Source: Limnephilus marmoratus
Lineage: Eukaryota; Arthropoda; Insecta; Trichoptera; Limnephilidae
Reading direction: 5' to 3'
Assembly: GCA_917880885.1 (NCBI GenBank)
Contig: OU862907.1
Coordinates: 67,141,072 to 67,205,071, forward strand
DNA length: 64,000 bases
The notes under the pieces are model-generated. The model was given only the letters and a program-made list of their open reading frames with translations. It searched no databases and had not been told where the DNA came from. Position 1 is the first letter of the stretch. Each line of letters opens with the position of its first letter. Below are positions 53,416 to 64,000 of the stretch, in pieces. Made by a program: the position numbers and the translations under genes.

Positions 53416-56400
53416 ACTAGCGGGGCCCGTTGCAGAAGCAACTGACGGGTTAAAACACTACGCGATTTGACGTGTGAACGTGGATGAAGCGAGGAGGGGT
53501 GTGTGTTAAATTAAATATATGAAGAAACCTGAGGTTACAGTGACCTTGCAACGCATGCCGGGTACCCGTTGAATATAATGTTATGTAGTGCAGCACTTGC
53601 ATTAAAATGTAATTTCCCAGGAATTGGAATGGAACCATTACAGTTAAGTTGACCCCGAGGTTACAGTGACCTTGCAACGCATGCCGTGTACCCGTTGTAT
53701 ATTATGTTATAAATTGCAGGCGCTTGCATTAAAATTTTATTTCCCGGGAATCGGGATGGAACCATTACAGTAAAGTTGACCCCGAGGTTACAGTGACCTT
53801 GCAACGCATGCCAGGTACCCGTTGTATATAATGTTATATAGTACAGGCGCTTGCATTATAATGTTGTTTTCCGAGATTTGGGATGGAACCATTACAATTT
53901 AATGGACCCCGAGGTAAAAGTGGCCGTGCAACGCATGCCGGGTACCCGCTGTATATAATTTATTTATTTAGGGACAAAAAGTCCATTAACAATATAAAAT
54001 ATGTCACTTATATCTCCCTCTTATCCTTTCTCTTGTTACCATAATTATTGAAAGGCTTTTGACCTCTCCAGCCAGATTCTCCCAACCCTTCGCATTGCAC
54101 CGCAGTGTGAGGAATAGATCATACGTTCGTCACTCCTGGCCACACTGACCCCCAGATTCCTAAACACCCCTCGTACCTTTTTCCTTCCTATATCTTCTTC
54201 TCCTTCCTTTCCCTTAAAAAACCCACCCCACAGCATCCTCAAAGATGACACAGGCCCCTAGGATTCAGAACGGGCCTTTTCTCGTGTAATTTCATGATGC
54301 CAAAGCTCACTATTGTATTCTGAAACTGTATGTATTTGTCTAGATCTTGGTGGCGGATACGTTCGCCCAACCACTGCGTGGCGGGCTGGATCGGAGGAGA
54401 CTGATTGAGGGAGGCTTTTTATCTCTCCAGCCAGATTCTCTCAACCCTTCGCCTTGCACCGCAGTGTGAGGAATAGATTCATGCGTCCATCACTCCTATC
54501 CACACTGACCCCCAGATTCCTTAACACCCCTCATACCTTTTTCCTTCCCATATCTTCTTCTCATTCCTTTCCCTTAAAAACCCTCCGCTCAGCATCCTCA
54601 AAGACGACATAGGCCCCTAAGGAAATTGTTTTCCTTGGAGTCTCCTGTGTGGAGCTAATGTTAAAAAAAGTTTAACACTGCATAATTTCATCCTGAGTTC
54701 TCCCCAAGGTTTCAGTGATCTTGCAACGCATGCCGGGTACCCGTGTTATATAATGTTATGTAGAAATACGTATCCCCAAAATTGACCTCTATTGGATAAC
54801 CAACACCTCTGCTGTAGGTCACCCCAAGTGGTTCGCTACGTTTGGTGATTTAGTAGGGGTGCCCGGGTTCATGGGGTGAGGTTTGTCTAGGTCTTGGAGG
54901 CGGATGACCAGGATATACTGAACCCCAGATTCCTACCCACCCCTTAAACCCTTTTCCTTCCCAGAACTCTCATCTCCTTCTTTGCCTTATAAAACCCTCC
55001 ACCCAGCATCTCCAAAGATGACATGACCCTGAGGGAAATTATTTTCCTCAGGGTCTCCTGTGTGGAGTTTTTTCCTCCCCCCCTACCGCGGTTCATTAAT
55101 TCATTGCCGTTACATTTAGTTTTCAAACAGCTCGCGTGCCACCTATTGAAATATTTTTATGCAAATTTTATAATGCCAGAACTCACCAGTAGTTTTATAG
55201 AAACCTTGTCCTATCAATAACGAACACAATAAAAAAAGAATTTTCAGATTCGGTGCATTCTTTCGAAAGTTATGCGTATATTTACATTTCGGCAATTCAT
55301 TTTTATACAAATTTCATTATGCCAGAGCTCACAGTAGTTTTAAACAAAACCTTGTCCTAACAGTATCGAACCCAACAAAAAAACAATTATTCAATTCGAT
55401 GCATTCGTTCGAAAGTTATGCGCGTGTATACATTTCGGCAACCATTTTATTCAAATTTCATAATGCCAGTGCTCACCAGAAGATTAATGAAAACCTTGTC
55501 CTAACAATAACAAACCCAAAACAAAAATAATTATCCAATTCGGTGCATGCGTTCGAAAGTTATGTTCATATTCATTTTATAATAATTTATCAGTTTCTCA
55601 GGTACCTACCGATTTTATAGTTTTTCATACAGTTAAACGTACGTATGTATAAAGCCGCCCACAGGGCCTAGTAGCAGAAACTGGCCAAACAGAAGTATAA
55701 AGACATCATCGGAGACATGCCCTCATCAAATTCTCAAAGTTTCATCGCAATGGGATGAACGGTTAGCCATGTTTAATTCAATGACGCTAAAACAATATAT
55801 TCTATACCTCAGTCAATTTCTGCGGTCCTGGTACCCTGAAACGATTATACAGAATTTGTAAGGCATTTCACAAAAATGGCGCTTAAATTTTATTTTTATT
55901 ATTTAGGAAAAAAAAAAATTTCTTCTGGATAAGTACCTCATTTTATTTGATTTTATTAAATTTTATATTAAGTACCTACTTACGTTTTTACTGGCCACAT
56001 ATTTTTATACTAATGGCTAATATTAAATGTTATGATAATTAACCAATCAGGGCCCTAATTGACCTGATTGGCTAATCATCAGAATGATGGTTAACCAATC
56101 AGGGACCACCAGGAACCTTCAGCGGCCCTGATTGGCTGCCCATTGTTGAATTGTTCCCGCCCCCTAACCAATCGGAGGGTTTTATTTAAAACCACACCCC
56201 TGCTCAATCACACCTCCTGGTGGGGGGGGTGGTTCACAGTCTATATTATCAATTAAAATTAAAAAAAAAAATTAAATAATCTCAACTTTTTCGGAAAAAC
56301 TATTTTTTTTTCGATTTTTTTTTTTGAAAATGGCATGGTTATTATATTCACTTTTTGAATTCATCGATACACATGCCCTTTTCTCAATAAATGTATATTT

Positions 56401-57340
56401 TTTTATGAGAAATGTTTGAAAAACTAAAAAATTATTCACATCTTCATTTCAGATATGAATCTGCTCTTCCCAAATCTTAATGCGACTGTCCGAATCGATT
56501 TTCTGAAACAAAAAAAAAAAAAATTATGTCTGAAATAATAAAAAAAAAAAAATAATTATTTTTCGAGCGGTCTCTTTTTAATCACCCTCAAAACGACAAT
56601 AAAGAATGAAACTGCCCATGGAATTCTGCCTACACGATGCATAATTTTCGTACTCCAATTTCGAACGTTCTAATTTGAATTTTTTAATAGAAATTTGATT
56701 TTTTCTAACGAAAAGCTTTGCTTCTCGACTCTGCCGATAGGTGGCTCCGTTAAAAGTATACATTTTTTTTAAACATTAGTTTCGAAATATGACTTTTCCG
56801 TGGGTTTTGGCACATTTCAGTTTTGAAACGAATATTACAACGATGTTTTTGTGAAAAGTGATCATTACGACGGTCAAATAACCTTTGAAAAACTCTCGTT
56901 GACGTAATTTTAATAAATTTTGGCTTCCAAGCGTGATATTGTAGACGAAATCGCGTACGCCAGTCGGCCGGTGGGCAAACGAAAAATGAAGAATGACATT
57001 TAAAATTTATGTACCTAGCCAAATCAATTTTGTATGGGAGATTTTCGATATATCTTTCTCAACTTTTGCGGGCATTTGAAAAGAGATACACTCCCTTAAT
57101 CGACTTCGAGGGAAATTGAATCTACAGATGTGCCAATCTCAATGAGCCGAGAGGTCAATTTGGCGTGCCAAATTTTACCAAATTTCCGCAAGCCAAAGTG
57201 ACCCGTGAGGTTTCACCCACCCGAGGGGTAAAGTGGGCGTTTTTCCCCTCAAATCAAAAGTGACCTTTTCCTGACCAATGGCGTGAGCGGAAAAAGTGAG
57301 TTTTTCCCGACCTACCACAAAACTGAGCATTAATATATAT
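53416..57340 (-). mobile_element. Helitron-like array, unit C
   Basis: ACTAG at 53416 followed by CGGGGCCCGTTGCAGAAGCA. Four tandem GCAACGCATGCCGGGTACCC segments plus one at 54724, X1 copies at 54050, 54340 and 54782, tandem AGAGCTCACCAGTA units (55140-55570), a CCAAT-box cluster (56041-56175), and a diverged Y region (56600-57340). Confidence 0.6.
56041..56175. promoter_or_regulatory. cluster of five CCAAT boxes
   Basis: AACCAATCAGGG, CTGATTGGCTAA, TTAACCAATCAGGG, CTGATTGGCTGC and CTAACCAATCGG within 135 bp on both strands; a TTTATTTAAAA follows. Three related boxes (CTGATTGG, CCAATC) lie at 48970-49016 in unit A. The spacing suggests NF-Y binding, unproven. Confidence 0.4.
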
Positions 57341-60300
57341 ACTAGCGGGGCCCGTTGCAAAAATGCAACTAACGGGTTAAAAAAATTATGCGATTTGCGT
57401 GTGAACGTGGATGAAGCGTGGAAGAGTGTGTGTTAAATTAAATATATGAAGAAACCTGAAGTTACAGTGACCTTGCAACGCATGCCGGGTACCCGTTGTA
57501 TATAATGTTATGTAGTGCAGCGATTGCACTAAAATGTAATTTCCCAGGAATGGGAATGGAACCATTACAGTTAAGTTGACCCCGGGGTTACAGTGAACTT
57601 GCAACGCATGCCGAGTAACCGTAGTATATCATGTTATATATTGCAGGCACTTGCTTAAAAATGTTATTTCCGGGAATCGGGATGGAACAATTACAGTTAA
57701 GTTGACCCCGAGGTTACAGTGACCTTGCAACGCATGCCGGGTACCCGTTGTATATAATGTTATATAGTACAGGCGCTTGCATTATAATGTTGTTTTCCGA
57801 GATTTGGAATGGAACCATTACAGTTAAGTTGACCCCGAGGTTACAGTGACCTTGCAACGCATGCCGAGTAACCGTTGTATATCATGTTATATACATATTG
57901 CAGGCACTTGCTTTAAAATGTTATTTCCCGGGATTTGGGATGGAACCATTACAGTTAAGTTGACCCCGAGGTTACAGTGACCTTGCAACGCATGCCAGGT
58001 ACCCGTTGTATGTAATGTTATATAGTACAGGCGCTTGCATTATAATGTTGTTTTCCGAGATTTGGGATGGAACCATTACAGTTTAATGGACCCCGAGGTT
58101 CAAGTGGCCTAGCAACGCATGCCGGGTACCCGCTGTATATAATTTATTTATTTACGGACAAAAAGTCCATTAACAATATAAAATACGTCACTAACTTATA
58201 TCTCCCTCTTATCCTTTCCCTTGTTACCATAATTATTGGAAGGCTTTTGACCTCTCCAGCCAGATTCTCCCAACCCTTCGCCTTGCACCGCAGTGTGAGG
58301 AATAGATTCATACGTCCGTCACTCCTGGCCACACTGTCCCCCAGATTCCTAAACACCCCTCATACCTTTTTCCTTCCCATATATTCTTCTCCTTCCTTTC
58401 CCTTAAAAAACCCACCCCACAGCAACCTCAAAGATGACACAGGCCCCTAGGATTCAGAACGGGCCTTTTCTCGCGTAATTTCGTGATTCCAAAGCTCACT
58501 ATTGTATTCTGAAACTGTGTGTATTTGTCTAGGTCTTAGTGGCGGATACGTTTGCCCAACCACTGCGTGGCGGGCTGGATCGGAGGAGACTGATTTAGGG
58601 AGGATTTTGACCTCTCCAGCCAGATTCTCCCAACCCTTCGCCTTGCACCACAGTGTGAGGAATAGATTCATACGTCCGTTACTCCTGGCCACACTGACCC
58701 CAGATTCCTACCCATCCCTCATACCCTTTTCCTTCCCATATCTTCTTCTCCCTCCTTTTCCTTAAAAAACCCTCCACACAGCATCCTCAAAGATGACATA
58801 GGCCCCTAGGGAAATTATTTTCCTTGGAGCCACCTGTATGGAACTAATGTAAAAAAAAGTTTAGCACTTTAGAATTTCATCCTGAGTTAACTCTGAGATT
58901 GCAGTGACCTTGCAACGCATGCCGGGTACCCGTTGTATATAATGTTATAATATTTGCAAGGCGCTTGCATTATAATGTAGTTTCCCGGGACTTGGGATGC
59001 TAGAGCTCACTATTGTATATAGAAATCAATGAATGGTTCCCGGGGCAGCGGTACCAATCTCACGTTCAATGATTATCATTAAAATGCAAAACACAAAACA
59101 AAAGGGTATGTTAATTTAATATTTTTCATAATAATTATCCCGTTCAACTTCAAGCAATTTCGTTCTACATTTACAAAAAAAATACATTAGCAAAATTATC
59201 AGATTATTCCGAGTAGTTATGTAGGTACCTACATAGATTCAAAATCTTGAGTGATTTATTTATTTTCATATCATCAAATATTTAAATGAAAGAATACTGT
59301 TCCTAAGCCGGTAGGTACCTACCTGGTAAACTCCGAGAAAAATAATTTTGCAGTAGGTACCTACGCGTGTTCTCAATAAAATTTGCGTCAACATTACGTA
59401 TTTTGTTACTTTTCTTTCGATTTAACGGTAGGTACCTGCCCCGTTATAAATTGCATTTTTTTCATATGGCCAGTAATTCAACCCTCTCGGATAATTTGAG
59501 AACGCATTTTCGACATGAATTTTTCAGGAAATGTGTGACGTTTGTCAGCTTCTACTGACATATTTTATAAGAGATGCTTATATAATATTGCTATCAAAAC
59601 TTGCGTATTCCTATACTCTATTATATTTTTTAAAAATATCAAAGCTGAAATCGTTTTCTGGGCCGCAATTCCGTATTCCCCAACCGAAACCGCTGAGAGG
59701 TCCGTTTCGATAGCATAAACTGACATTTCAAATCTACATTATATCTATCTCAGCATTCGCGAGCATGCGAAAAGAGATGGGTTAATCCTGACCTGACTCG
59801 ATATTCTTAGCATTTTAATTTGCATTGAAACTAATGGAAAAAGACATCTTTTGGTTTTTAATGCGAACCTTTCGGCGGGGAAGTGTAACAGAGCCGAATC
59901 GAGTGACTTTATAGAGTTCTAGTTCTCACCGCCAGTTTTTTTCTCTTAATTTTGTAGGCCAAAAAACGCTTTATTTTTGTTGCAGAGTCAAAGTACCGAA
60001 ACGTGCGCTGAATTTTTTATCTCAACAATCACCCACAGATAGAAAGAGATACGTTCACTGAATCCGCTTCGAGGGAATGTGAACCGCGGTGCGTTCGAAA
60101 TCGGATGAGCTTTGAGATCATTTTGGCGTGCCAGCGACTTTTTTCCTGGCTCGCGAAAGTGACCCTTGAGGTTTCACCCAGTCGGATGAGCTTAGAGGTC
60201 AATTTGGCTTGCCAGATATTTAAGACGGCTTCAAGCTAAAGTGACCCTTGAGGTGGGTGAAAAAGAGGGGGCAGTTTGGGGGTGAAAAAGAGAGGCGGTT

Positions 60301-60411
60301 TGGTCGCTTTTCCCCTGAATTCAAAAGTGAGTTTTTCCGACCAATGGCGTGAGCGGAAAAAGTGAGCTTTTCCCTGACCTACCCCAAAACTGAACATTAA
60401 TATATATATTG
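57341..60411 (-). mobile_element. Helitron-like array, unit D
   Basis: ACTAG at 57341; seven GCAACGCATGCC segments (57476-58913), X1 copies at 58235 and 58600, a middle colinear with unit A (GGTTCCCGGGG...AATGATTATCATTAAAATGC, GGTAGGTACCTACC) and Y at 59650-60411, ending TGAACATTAATATATATA. Units A and D are more alike in their middles than either is to B or C. Confidence 0.6.
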
Positions 60412-62170
60412 TTTGTTTTTGCATGTTCATATTTAATATCACAGCTATATGGCGCTTTAGCTATTTTTCCTTTCCAGTCTCCAAATATATCTTAGTTCTT
60501 GTAGAATGAAATAAAAAATCTACATATTCAAAATACATATATAAATAGTATTTCCTTTCAACCAAAATAAAACAGATGTACGAGAATATCTTCCGTAGAT
60601 ACATTTCAGCCATCTCACAGCAAAAACTGCGTCATGTGTTCTGAAATGAATATATTATCACATTAAACAAAGTTTGGGAACGGAAAGTAGAATACTTGTG
60701 ATGAAGAAAGTACCTATGTAAGTGATGGGCCACGTCAAGAGTCAGAATAGTATGTGTGAGTCGGTTTACACGAGTTCGGTGAGAGACTTATGGCGGAGAG
60801 CGAGACTACCTTTACCGCTCTAAAACTCATACCAAAGTTATATTCAAATCACTTGCGTGGATTGTAATCAATGTACGATCCATGACCACTCATTGGGACT
60901 ACTACCGAGATAATGCATCATTAACCTCTTCAGTAAACATTAAAAAATTTAAAAAACCGCACTTTTGCTAAATTAGTACAAATTTCCCGAGTTATCACAG
61001 GACCACAGGTGTGCAATTTTTAGCACATAATAGCCCGAGTATACTCAGGGGTGGTCCATAAGCGGTTAATAATCATCTGCAACAGGGCCTCTCTTTCTTT
61101 ATGATGGAGAACGAGAGGTTAAACTAAAGCTCTCCGAGCATTATTTCACCCTATGTACATGCAAGTAATCATAGCAATTAGAGAAATAAACATTCAATTG
61201 TCACCTTTCTTTGAAATCATGCGACGTGTCTTCAGCTGGGGCGTTAACTCTCCTCCAGTGTTCCTGTTATATCTGAAAAATGAAAACACTTTTTATAATA
61301 TTTGTATCTTAAATATCATTCAAGATTTATTATGACAACTGATAAACTTATATTCACAAAATAACATTTTGTATTGAGCTCCTACAGAGAAATGCGAATG
61401 CTACCATTTAAATACTCCACATACATTTAAATGTAAAATTGAACGAGGCAAGGAGTGTATGCCAAGACTGAGTTGTTCGGCGATCCATCCTCTGCCTATC
61501 CTGCGGAGAAACAGTGAAATGGTTTGTTAATTAAAGCATTATGAATTTTACCTTGTTCGAGGTCTTGTATGGAGTCTTACATAAGATGGGCATTTTTCAC
61601 GTTGACCGACTGCCACTCAAGATTCCACCTATGTTCTGGGGTGAGAGCTGATCGTCAGAGGAGTCTTTCTCCTTCTGTCCAGAAAGGTTTTCGGGACTTC
61701 AAGCGGCATGCCGGGTGAGAGACGACATTATCGTGCCTGATATGTTCGCAAGTATGGGTATCCAATGGAGATGAGTAGATTTTAAAGTTCCGCTGATGGT
61801 TCGCATTGAGGCAAAGCTGAATGTCGACCATGGGATTGTGGGTGCTTCTAGCACATAATGCATTCAGCTTTCAGCCCATTCAGCTGCTGAGAAAACCAGG
61901 GTAATGGATGCCGTTCTGGGCGTGTTGGCATCGCATCCCCAGCCACAATGACATGATCTGACGCAATGCTAAGAGATGTTCCTACTGTATAGGCTTCGAT
62001 ACGTTAACCATGTTATGAGGTTTTGGAACATTTTCTGAAACAAAATACGTAAAACATTAACCACTCCGACCACTCGTATCTATAAGCGTGTTTACACGAT
62101 AAATTCAAAAAAAGTATTATAAATAAATTAATATTAATGTTAATGTTTTGTGTAATTACCTGATTTCTTG
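60412..62170. other. no gene or clear repeat seen
   Basis: Mixed composition. The 61450-62040 part is less AT-rich but no frame gives a recognisable protein in either direction. Confidence 0.4.
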
Positions 62171-62589
62171 ATCAACATCATATAATTTTGTCACCTCTAG
62201 AATATCCACATTCACGTAACCACTTTTTGAATAAAATATGTCCATTGGCGAACCAACTATGCAAAATTATCGGCGTCATGGGCAAACATAAACAAAAATA
62301 TGGTGAATTTATTTCCTGCCATTTCCGGCATTTCCGTTGGGACAAACGAGCATCTCTTTCTGACACACGTAGAGAGCGACAGATGGCGAAAATCAAAATT
62401 ACAGACCTATCTTTACTTACCTAGCTCCATCATCCATGAAACTTTATCTATTGATGTGGCTTTTGCACGTAAGTTGAAAAATTTCAACGAAGATATATGC
62501 CCCTGGTCCCGCAGAATGCGGGACGGTTGGCCGCCTTATCTTTGACTCTTGCTTGACTTACCTACCTAAATAAACCAATCCCTAGATTG

Positions 62590-62860
62590 ATATCTCGGGC
62601 CTTTTCTGGGGACAAATATTGTCATCAACTTAACCACAGATGAACGGAAATGGTTAAAATAGACTAAACATAGAGAAAGTTTATTTGTCTACCATTACAA
62701 AAATATAGAATGCGGGACATGTGGGACGCTTTAGACTTTAGACGATTTGCGGGACTATTTCATTAAATATTTCAATGCGGGACAACAACCGTCAATGCGG
62801 GACAGTCCCGCAGAATGCGGGACGGTTGGCCGCCTTATTACTGTGTCAATCATGAAAGAT
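62590..62860 (+). repeat. GCGGGAC-rich repeat, copy 2
   Basis: Same order as at 45870. In addition CCCGCAGAATGCGGGACGGT followed by TGGCCGCCTTAT stands at 62504-62538 and again at 62804-62838, directly repeated 300 bp apart at its two sides. Confidence 0.7.
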
Positions 62861-63007
62861 ATTATTTCGATACCATTAACAAAAAAAATTGTTTTCACCG
62901 TTTCCGACACTAACATATTTATTTTATTGAAATATTTTACGTGATTGATACTTGATTTTGCTAGACTCTGGTTGATGAGTTATAAAGCACCTCTCGCATC
63001 TTTTCCT

Positions 63008-63065
63008 TGACCTCTGACACGATGGAGATGACAGCTGACTTGATGACCTTGAACTCCTTTGACCT
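63008..63065. promoter_or_regulatory. cluster of nuclear-receptor half-sites in intron 3
   Basis: TGACCT-C-TGACAC (63008-63020, DR1-like), TGACCTTGA (63044-63052, reverse of the TCAAGGTCA extended half-site used by FTZ-F1/ERR) and TTTGACCT (63058-63065). It is 340 bp before exon 4. Sequence match only. Confidence 0.3.
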
Positions 63066-63153
63066 AGATGAATTCGCCTACTTGGACTTTACTGACGTAA
63101 AGAGCGATCCTTTGAGATATGACTTGTTTCTTGACGTGACATTTTTGACTTGA
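63022..63153 (+). CDS. short acidic ORF of unknown meaning
   Basis: 43 codons from ATG (context CACGATGG): MEMTADLMTLNSFDLDEFAY, LDFTDVKSDPLRYDLFLDVT, FLT. Repeated TTGAC words underlie the Leu-Asp repetition. No family recognised, no splice sites at its ends, and it lies inside intron 3. It may be chance. Confidence 0.15.
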   Translation: MEMTADLMTLNSFDLDEFAYLDFTDVKSDPLRYDLFLDVTFLT

Positions 63154-63401
63154 CTTCACAAGTTTCCAATGAATGGTTTTCTTTATGTAAAATTTGCTCT
63201 GAACTAAAACTTACTGTATCAATATTCTTGACAATTATTTTTGCTTTTTTCTATTTAACGATTCATCTTTAGATAGTAGGTAATCTTCTAGACATGGCTT
63301 CATTTTTTAAACCACACACCTATTTATCCCTCAAAGCTTCATCCAGAAATGCACCAAAATTGCATGATATTGACAGACTTTTTATTTATGTTTATTTACA
63401 G

Positions 63402-63502
63402 GAAGTAAGTGCGCACTAATTGACACTACGCCGGGAGTGTGCAGAGCTTTCTCCAACTGCCCAAGAGCGATGAAGGCCGCAATTAGAGGCGTTGTACCAC
63501 AG
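63402..63502 (+). CDS. double-CLIP-domain protein, exon 4 (first half of CLIP 2)
   Basis: Acceptor TTTACAG, donor CAG|GTATTG. Joined in phase 1 to exon 3 it reads GSKCALIDTTPGVCRAFSNC and PRAMKAAIRGVVPQ (C-x9-C-x5-C). Length (101 against 104 bp), phases (1 then 0) and the -PQ end repeat exon 2, so the two arose by exon-pair duplication. The intron before it is 27.2 kb. Confidence 0.9.
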
Positions 63503-63586
63503 GTATTGTTCTTTCATTTTTATGTGTCTGACAAAAAAGAAGATGTTTACTTACGCGACCCTAACATGAGCCTTCTTTGATTACAG

Positions 63587-63701
63587 AAATGTGACTTAAC
63601 TGATAACGAGTCGGATTTGGTGTGCTGCACGGAGACTGACTGTCCGCCGCTGCCGAAGGGACTTGTCACTCAACTGCCGGTTGGCTCCAAGGCTGCGGAC
63701 T
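63587..63701 (+). CDS. double-CLIP-domain protein, exon 5 (second half of CLIP 2 and linker)
   Basis: Acceptor TTACAG after an 84-bp intron; donor T|GTGAGT, phase 1. Reads KCDLTDNESDLVCCTETDCP and PLPKGLVTQLPVGSKAAD. It supplies the last three cysteines of CLIP 2 and then a linker with one extra Cys (residue 130), which could form the interdomain disulfide to a protease domain, as in other CLIP proteases. The reading frame continues in an exon right of the window. Confidence 0.9.
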
Positions 63702-64000
63702 GTGAGTTTCATAAAACCTGAACTGAAATGTTCTAATAATGTTATGTTGCATTTCAGTTACATGCCCTACGTAAAGTGCTTTATCTGAAAATCTGTTGGT
63801 TTAGAGGAGAGAACACTGAAAAAAATTTGTCATAAATATACCTAACACAGAGTTTGAAATTAATTAACAAGTACTTATTGTATTTTCTCAAATATCAAAG
63901 TACATATGTAAGATAATGATTTACGACAAAAATATGGGATTTTCTTTTTTTAAGTTTTTTATTTCATAATCTTTTACACAATACAGTTTAATGTCTTTTT
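63702..64000. other. start of intron 5 of the CLIP gene
   Basis: Begins GTGAGTTT in phase 1; no acceptor with a continuing protease frame is seen before the edge. Confidence 0.5.

Noticed and set aside
62178..62545. Two overlapping frames of 78 and 81 residues on + and one on -
   Set aside because: No motifs, no splice context, and part overlaps the GCGGGAC repeat; cannot be supported as genes.

Overview
This is a window of repeat-rich, AT-rich nuclear DNA from an arthropod, most likely an insect. The evidence is a spliced gene with CLIP domains (a disulfide domain typical of arthropod immune and clotting proteases), GT-AG introns, and LINE, gypsy, hAT, pogo, Harbinger, Helitron-like and Penelope-like relics of kinds common in insects. 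Frequent GGTAGGTACCTACC runs suggest a sap-sucking hemipteran, but that is only a guess. There is no prokaryotic gene organisation.

The one host gene I can support lies on the + strand: a secreted protein with two CLIP domains. Five coding exons are visible (24938-25004, 29878-29981, 36147-36207, 63402-63502, 63587-63701) and the gene continues past the right edge, where a trypsin-like domain would be expected. Each CLIP domain is built from one pair of exons with the same intron phases (1-0-1). The gene therefore spans the right 39 kb, and almost all repeats right of 25 kb are intron content. A weak first exon of a second gene may sit on the - strand at 17-71.

Left part (0-25 kb): a pogo-like element with a PHD-finger exon (230-2955); LINE fragments; a hAT MITE (5968-6170); Helitron-like elements; an old LINE (about 9.9-15.1 kb, - strand) split by a young, nearly intact jockey-type LINE (11069-14452, 6-bp target duplication, one stop codon in ORF2); a deleted PIF/Harbinger element (15165-16150); and a satellite of about 202 bp (18.5-20.4 kb).

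Introns 1 and 2 (25.0-36.1 kb): two R1-like LINE 3' ends, two foldback Penelope-like elements carrying hammerhead ribozyme motifs on both strands (27540-27797 and 30009-30511), 35 copies of a 56-bp repeat (31209-33168), and a decayed DDE transposase.

Intron 3 (36.2-63.4 kb): two tRNA-type SINEs, three gypsy remnants, a 1427-bp hAT element with 8-bp duplications, MITEs, 141-bp and about 530-bp tandem repeats, and a head-to-tail array of four related Helitron-like units of 2.9-3.9 kb (47358-60411).

No tRNA gene, rRNA gene, CRISPR array or operon was seen. Calls rest on reading motifs, terminal repeats and target duplications by eye; no database search was made.
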